Shown: positions 59,965-64,000 of the stretch, piece by piece
Layout of the letters: each line of letters begins with the position of its first letter
Numbering within the stretch: the first letter of the stretch is position 1
Origin: Bothriochloa decipiens
Lineage: Eukaryota > Streptophyta > Magnoliopsida > Poales > Poaceae
Length of the DNA: 64,000 bases
NCBI GenBank assembly: GCA_023333625.1
Contig: CM041641.1
Span: forward strand, 2,063,068 to 2,127,067
Direction: 5' to 3'
Notes under the pieces: generated by a model
Database searches by the model: none
The model's input: the letters and a program-made list of their open reading frames with translations, nothing else
What the model was told of the DNA's origin: nothing
Position numbers and translations under genes: made by a program

Positions 59965-62900
59965 TAAAACGACTTTGATTTTCGTGAAGGGAAATCCATA
60001 GAGTCGAAGTGAAATATGACCGTTTAAATCATATTTCCTGATAACAGTTGATTATCAAAATCCATACATCGTAATAAGAGGGCAATAGAGAGAGTTACAA
60101 ATTTATTACATTGCTACTTGGCGGAATCAGAGTTCATGCAGCATAAAGTAAACAGCCTGAAAGATGCGAAAGCGATCGTTCTCCAAATTTGAGCACAGGA
60201 ACAAGACCCTCAAATATCATACTCCTCCGAAGAGTACTCACTCCTGGAACCTGTGTGCTAAAATATCAGTACGATATGTACTGGCCACTCCCACCCTATG
60301 CTTTACTTTGTGGAAATTGGATGCAAATCATGGATATAATCAAAAGAACCTATAAAGGCTGGGACTTCCTATGCAAGTGATCATGTATATAAATAATATA
60401 ATAAACAAGTTTTAACTCATTCCCATTCCCAAATCCATCCACCAACATCCATCCATCTCTGAATCACAAACCCAGAACCACCATCACCATCTCAGACTCA
60501 TGTCGACAGGCCAACTCCCACTTGGCCTACCTCAGCGGGCCGTAACCCTCAACCTGGCTCATGGTCAGAAAACACTCTCTAGGGAAGGTATAACACTCCA
60601 CTCACTAGTCCGGTGCAAGCAGAACACATGAAAGGTCCATAGCCGAGAATTCGGCAAATGTATCAATCAATCAACCATACACTCTGCAGAGGTTTCACTA
60701 ATCCACCAGATAGCCATCATCGATGCTGATCATCACCTAGGCAGATTCTGGGCGCCTACTGCCATAGAACGATACCATCCTACCTCTTTGCCCTGGGACG
60801 CCCTTAGAGTGGCTGATACTGTGAAGAGTCTATCTCATGATCCCATTCTCACAGAGCATCATGATCGTCTCAAAAGGGTGTGAAACTCACATGCTCCTAC
60901 CTTTCCAACACATGCTCGCCTGATAGTAATGGCATCGATCTATCCAGCGGTTCGGCCATCTCCCTCCCAGTAGAGAGCGGGTGGAAAGCAAAGGATTCCT
61001 ATGATCCGGTTACCAGCGCAACAGTTTCTAGGTGTTACCAAGCCAGGATATCTCCTTCAAGGTTGATTCTTAATGTGCTACCACGACACCTTCATCCCGG
61101 GCTCCACCCCTCAGAGGCTCACACCCAAGGATTCTCTTACTCAACATTTTGTACCTGTCACAGGTAGATGAACGGAGATACCTAGGTTGCATCATCGATA
61201 AGACTCACTCCATAAGCTCATCGTAGTTCTCAACTCGATCGACTCAACCCTCACCCTATACCCTTCCATACAATTCGACCCCATACCCAGATACACATCA
61301 TCAACTCACCAGCCCATCAAGACCAACACATCCATCGAGCCTGGCATCCCAGCCAAACCCTCCCAGGGGTTCATCAAATCGCATCAAAATGTAAGCGAGT
61401 GAAGTATATATATAGCAACAAGAGCATATAAGCACGTGGCTATCTTAACAGCGGGTAAGCCAGTGAAAGGTTACGACAAGGCATGGGCTATCAAGTATTA
61501 TTCTACCGTGCAATCCTAGCACAGACGAGCAGGTTGTGTTACAGAAATATAAAGCACTAGCAGAACTATATTAGCCATGCGTAATAGGATCTACGAGGTT
61601 GGGTGGGATATGGCACCTTCACTGACGTTGTCTCCAGACCTTCCCTAGTGGTCACTATCGTCGTCAGACCGGTCCTCGCCCCGACTCTAAAAACCGAAAG
61701 TAATGGTCGCGGGAGCGAGCCCTATAGATTAGCACAGAGAACCAATGAACAGTGAAAAGACCCAAATGCACTCAAACATAGCTTAAATAGGTAGAGCTCG
61801 ATTTATAAAAAATTTGAATACTTGGATTATAATTTTCTGAGCTCGTATGAATTAGTTATGATTTTTAAAGATTTACGTATATTGTGAAAAAGAAAAGGAT
61901 TGGATTATTCTGGGGCTGACACATGGCAGCACGGGATTGGGCCACGTGTCACTCATGGGTCCAATAGTATCAGTACAGAGGCTGATGTGGTTGATGACAT
62001 CATGCTGACGTCGGCAATTACAGGTGGACCAGGATGACGTCACCTGCTGACGTTAGCATTGACTCGGTCAACGGTCAAAGTCAAAGTCAACATGGGCCGT
62101 TATTGGGCCGTTAATGGGTCGTTATTGACCGGATGGGCCAGACATGGGCCAGGCTCAGCCCGCCACATGGCACGCTCTAGTGCTGCCATGTCATGCATCT
62201 GAATCTCAAACGGGCTCAGTCCACGACGCTCGTTCCACGGTGCACCGATTCATTTGGGTCCACCAGCAGTGACTTAGGTCCATGTGAGCCGAGTGCAGGG
62301 TCAGTCCTCAGGTCCATGCGGTTCTCGGACCGGTTCATGGTGCACCGGCTCTAGCTGGGTCCTGCCTGTAGTGGCTCTGGTCCATGAGGACTGTGTCTAT
62401 CTTCACCAGTGACTCGATCCTCTTCTCATCCCCTTCCTCTGTTTTTGATCCGCCGTGACGGCGTTGGCTCACCGGCAGCGAGGTCTTGCAATCGACGCCA
62501 CAGCGGTTCTCTAGCCTCATCAACCAACAACATAGCATCGTGGGACACGGCGATCTCAGCTTAACCGGTAGCTACCCTGGCGGACCTTCCACGGCGGCTG
62601 CCCACGGCAACAACAACTGGCAGACGGAGGCCTCACACACTAGGGCGCTGTGGCGGTTCTCTTCCAAGGTCGGCGAGCGCTTAGGCTCTGTGGCGGTCCG
62701 GCGAGCAAGCTGAGGCCCAAGATGGCGGCTGCAGAGCTCCTAGCTGTCCTGGCCACGGCGATGGTGGCATGACTGCGTCAGAGTACGGCGGTGGCATGTC
62801 AGGGAGGTGCTCCAGGCTCAATTCGATGCATGAGAATGCGATTGAGGTTCCCTAGCATCTATTTGGCTAGCTGGAAATGACCATCTCCGACGGTGGAGTC

Positions 62901-63937
62901 CGCGCGGGTAGCTACTCCCATGGTGAAGCTCCGGCGGGTCACGACATGTGGCTCGGGCACCACGGGCTATCCTGCGGTCTTCATCAGCTCTACGGCTAGA
63001 TGCAGCACCTCACGGTGGAGCTCGACAATGTGATCTTGACCTTCGAAGAAACCGGATGCGATGGGAAACAGCGCGGCACGGCGGCGCTATAGGGCGGCAC
63101 CGCGCCGGCATGGTCTCAAGCTCCAGGGCTTCCGAGATGGCATCTAGAGGGCTAGCATGTGCATGGAGTGCGCCACACTGAGGCGAACATAGATCTGGAG
63201 TCAAAGAAACACAAGGCTCATCCATGTGGCAGCAAGAGGGCCTCGCCGCGACGAGACATGGTCGTGGCCATGGGCATGGCGGCAGTCCGGCCCGGCGTCC
63301 TCCTGACGCCGTGGTTCCTTGTGGCCTGGCTGGTCTGTGTGTGCGCATGTGCGTGTGTCCAAGAGGTCGACGGTGACCTTGGCCTACGCGTCCCGGTACG
63401 GGACGCCATGGCCGAAAGCAAGGGACGGGGTTGGAACAGGGGATCATGGTGGTGCTCACCGGCGCAGAAGAGGAAAGGAGGTGTGGTTCATCTTGGCGGT
63501 GAGCGGCTCCGACGTAGGTGAGGCAGAAGGATGTAGATGACACCGAGCTTGTGGTACAACTTCTCCTTCCTCGACTCCAGCGACTCCTCCTTCTTCTTGT
63601 CCTACACCATGAAGTTATGGCGGCGGTGTCCTACACCGCTCTATGACCTTCCTCCCCGCCTTCTTCTTGTCCTTCCTCCCCTTCTCCTCCAAATTGGCAG
63701 TGGTGTGGTGTGGTTTGGTAAGCCACCAAGGCGGCGGCGTGATCTGAGGAAACCTAGATGCAGTAGGGCTTGCTTATATAGAGGAGCGGTGGAAGCAGTT
63801 GGCCGGCGGACAGCCGATCACGGCTCCGGGCCGATCAAGTGGCCAGAGGAAGCTCCAGGTCACCGATGGGGGCTCAGCTGGGTCCAGGAAGTCAGCGAGA
63901 GGGGACTAGCTAGGTCTGTGTGAGGGCAAGCATTACA
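59965..63937 (-). mobile_element. Probable 4-kb LTR-type block, minus orientation
   Basis: Read on the minus strand it starts TGTAATGC (63937), has TATATAAG about 160 bp in (63774-63781), a GC-rich leader with CTAGGTTTCC, then noncoding sequence, and ends ...GTCGTTTTA (59965), an expected CA end mutated to TA. A second copy of the left end (TGAAACGACC...) occurs at 63955. There is no retrotransposon coding domain in between. The style resembles the 54123-57094 LTR (GTCCACGGTG-type repeats, CTCTGCAGAG region). The limits are inference; frames inside are not gene-like. Confidence 0.45.
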
Positions 63938-63954
63938 ACGGCAGAAAACGCTGC

Positions 63955-64000
63955 TGAAACGACCTTGATTTCCACGAAGGGAAATCCACAGTGTCGGAGT
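63955..64000. repeat. Direct repeat of 59965-60010, running off the window
   Basis: 46 bp starting TGAAACGACC match the left copy TAAAACGACT at about 80% identity; most differences are C/T or G/A transitions. They share GAAGGGAAATCCA. The copy reaches the window edge, so its length is unknown. Confidence 0.75.

Noticed and set aside
62486..63923. Several GC-rich frames near the right end as genes
   Set aside because: They fall in the leader part of the LTR-like block on the opposite strand to its TATA box and have no domain.
1..64000. CRISPR arrays, operons or bacterial-type systems
   Set aside because: Split genes, plant families and plant transposons throughout; no regularly spaced repeats with unique spacers.

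Overview
This is nuclear DNA of a flowering plant, almost certainly a grass. Genes are split by many short GT-AG introns, first exons are GC-rich, and the spaces between genes are filled with Stowaway-type MITEs, CACTA, copia and gypsy elements and solo LTRs. A DUF6598 relic (a grass-typical family) and a Meg/ESF1-type cysteine-rich peptide point the same way. The protein sequences look panicoid, perhaps sorghum or sugarcane relatives, but the species cannot be fixed from the window.

Layout. 1-14 kb is repeat-rich: a 2.9-kb non-autonomous CACTA element (1165-4065, exact 3-bp target duplication), a decayed DUF6598 gene (about 4960-6598), and a broken but structurally complete Ty1-copia element with two LTRs (7307-13573), possibly nested in an older TIR element. 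14.7-37.6 kb is the gene island. It holds a 25-exon RNA cytidine acetyltransferase (NAT10/Kre33 type, minus strand, 14774-23642), then a six-exon plastid-type solanesyl-diphosphate synthase (SPS2, plus, 26055-30506), then a ten-exon TDY-type MAP kinase of the MPK20 group (plus, 32904-37552). All three reading frames close exactly when spliced (1024, 405 and 601 residues). 37.6-42.2 kb has a CpG-rich patch, a MITE and no gene I can name. 42.2-43.8 kb has a secreted cysteine-rich peptide gene and a tandem copy reduced to its first exon. 44-48.8 kb is noncoding with a repeat cluster and a solo LTR (47095-47642). A single-exon basic-secretory-protein-like gene lies at 48862-49800. At 51.9-53.1 kb there are remnants of an unidentified minus-strand gene, cut by a 286-bp solo LTR. 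53.2 kb to the end is a decayed Ty3-gypsy element interrupted by a roughly 3-kb solo-LTR-like insertion, followed by a second very long LTR-like block that runs off the window.

How the genes relate. The genes are independent housekeeping or signalling loci and do not form an operon-like system: rRNA/tRNA cytidine acetylation (NAT10), the plastoquinone side chain (SPS2), a plant-specific MAPK, a secreted peptide and a BSP-like protein. From memory, SPS2 and an MPK20 paralogue are also neighbours on rice chromosome 5, which suggests conserved synteny. I found no clearly new biological system. The most unusual signals are three separate tandem duplications inside SPS2 introns (one creating a dead copy of exon 5), the BSP-like protein lacking the family's metal-binding motif, a solo LTR inserted into coding-like sequence, and a tandem long-LTR arrangement at the right edge.
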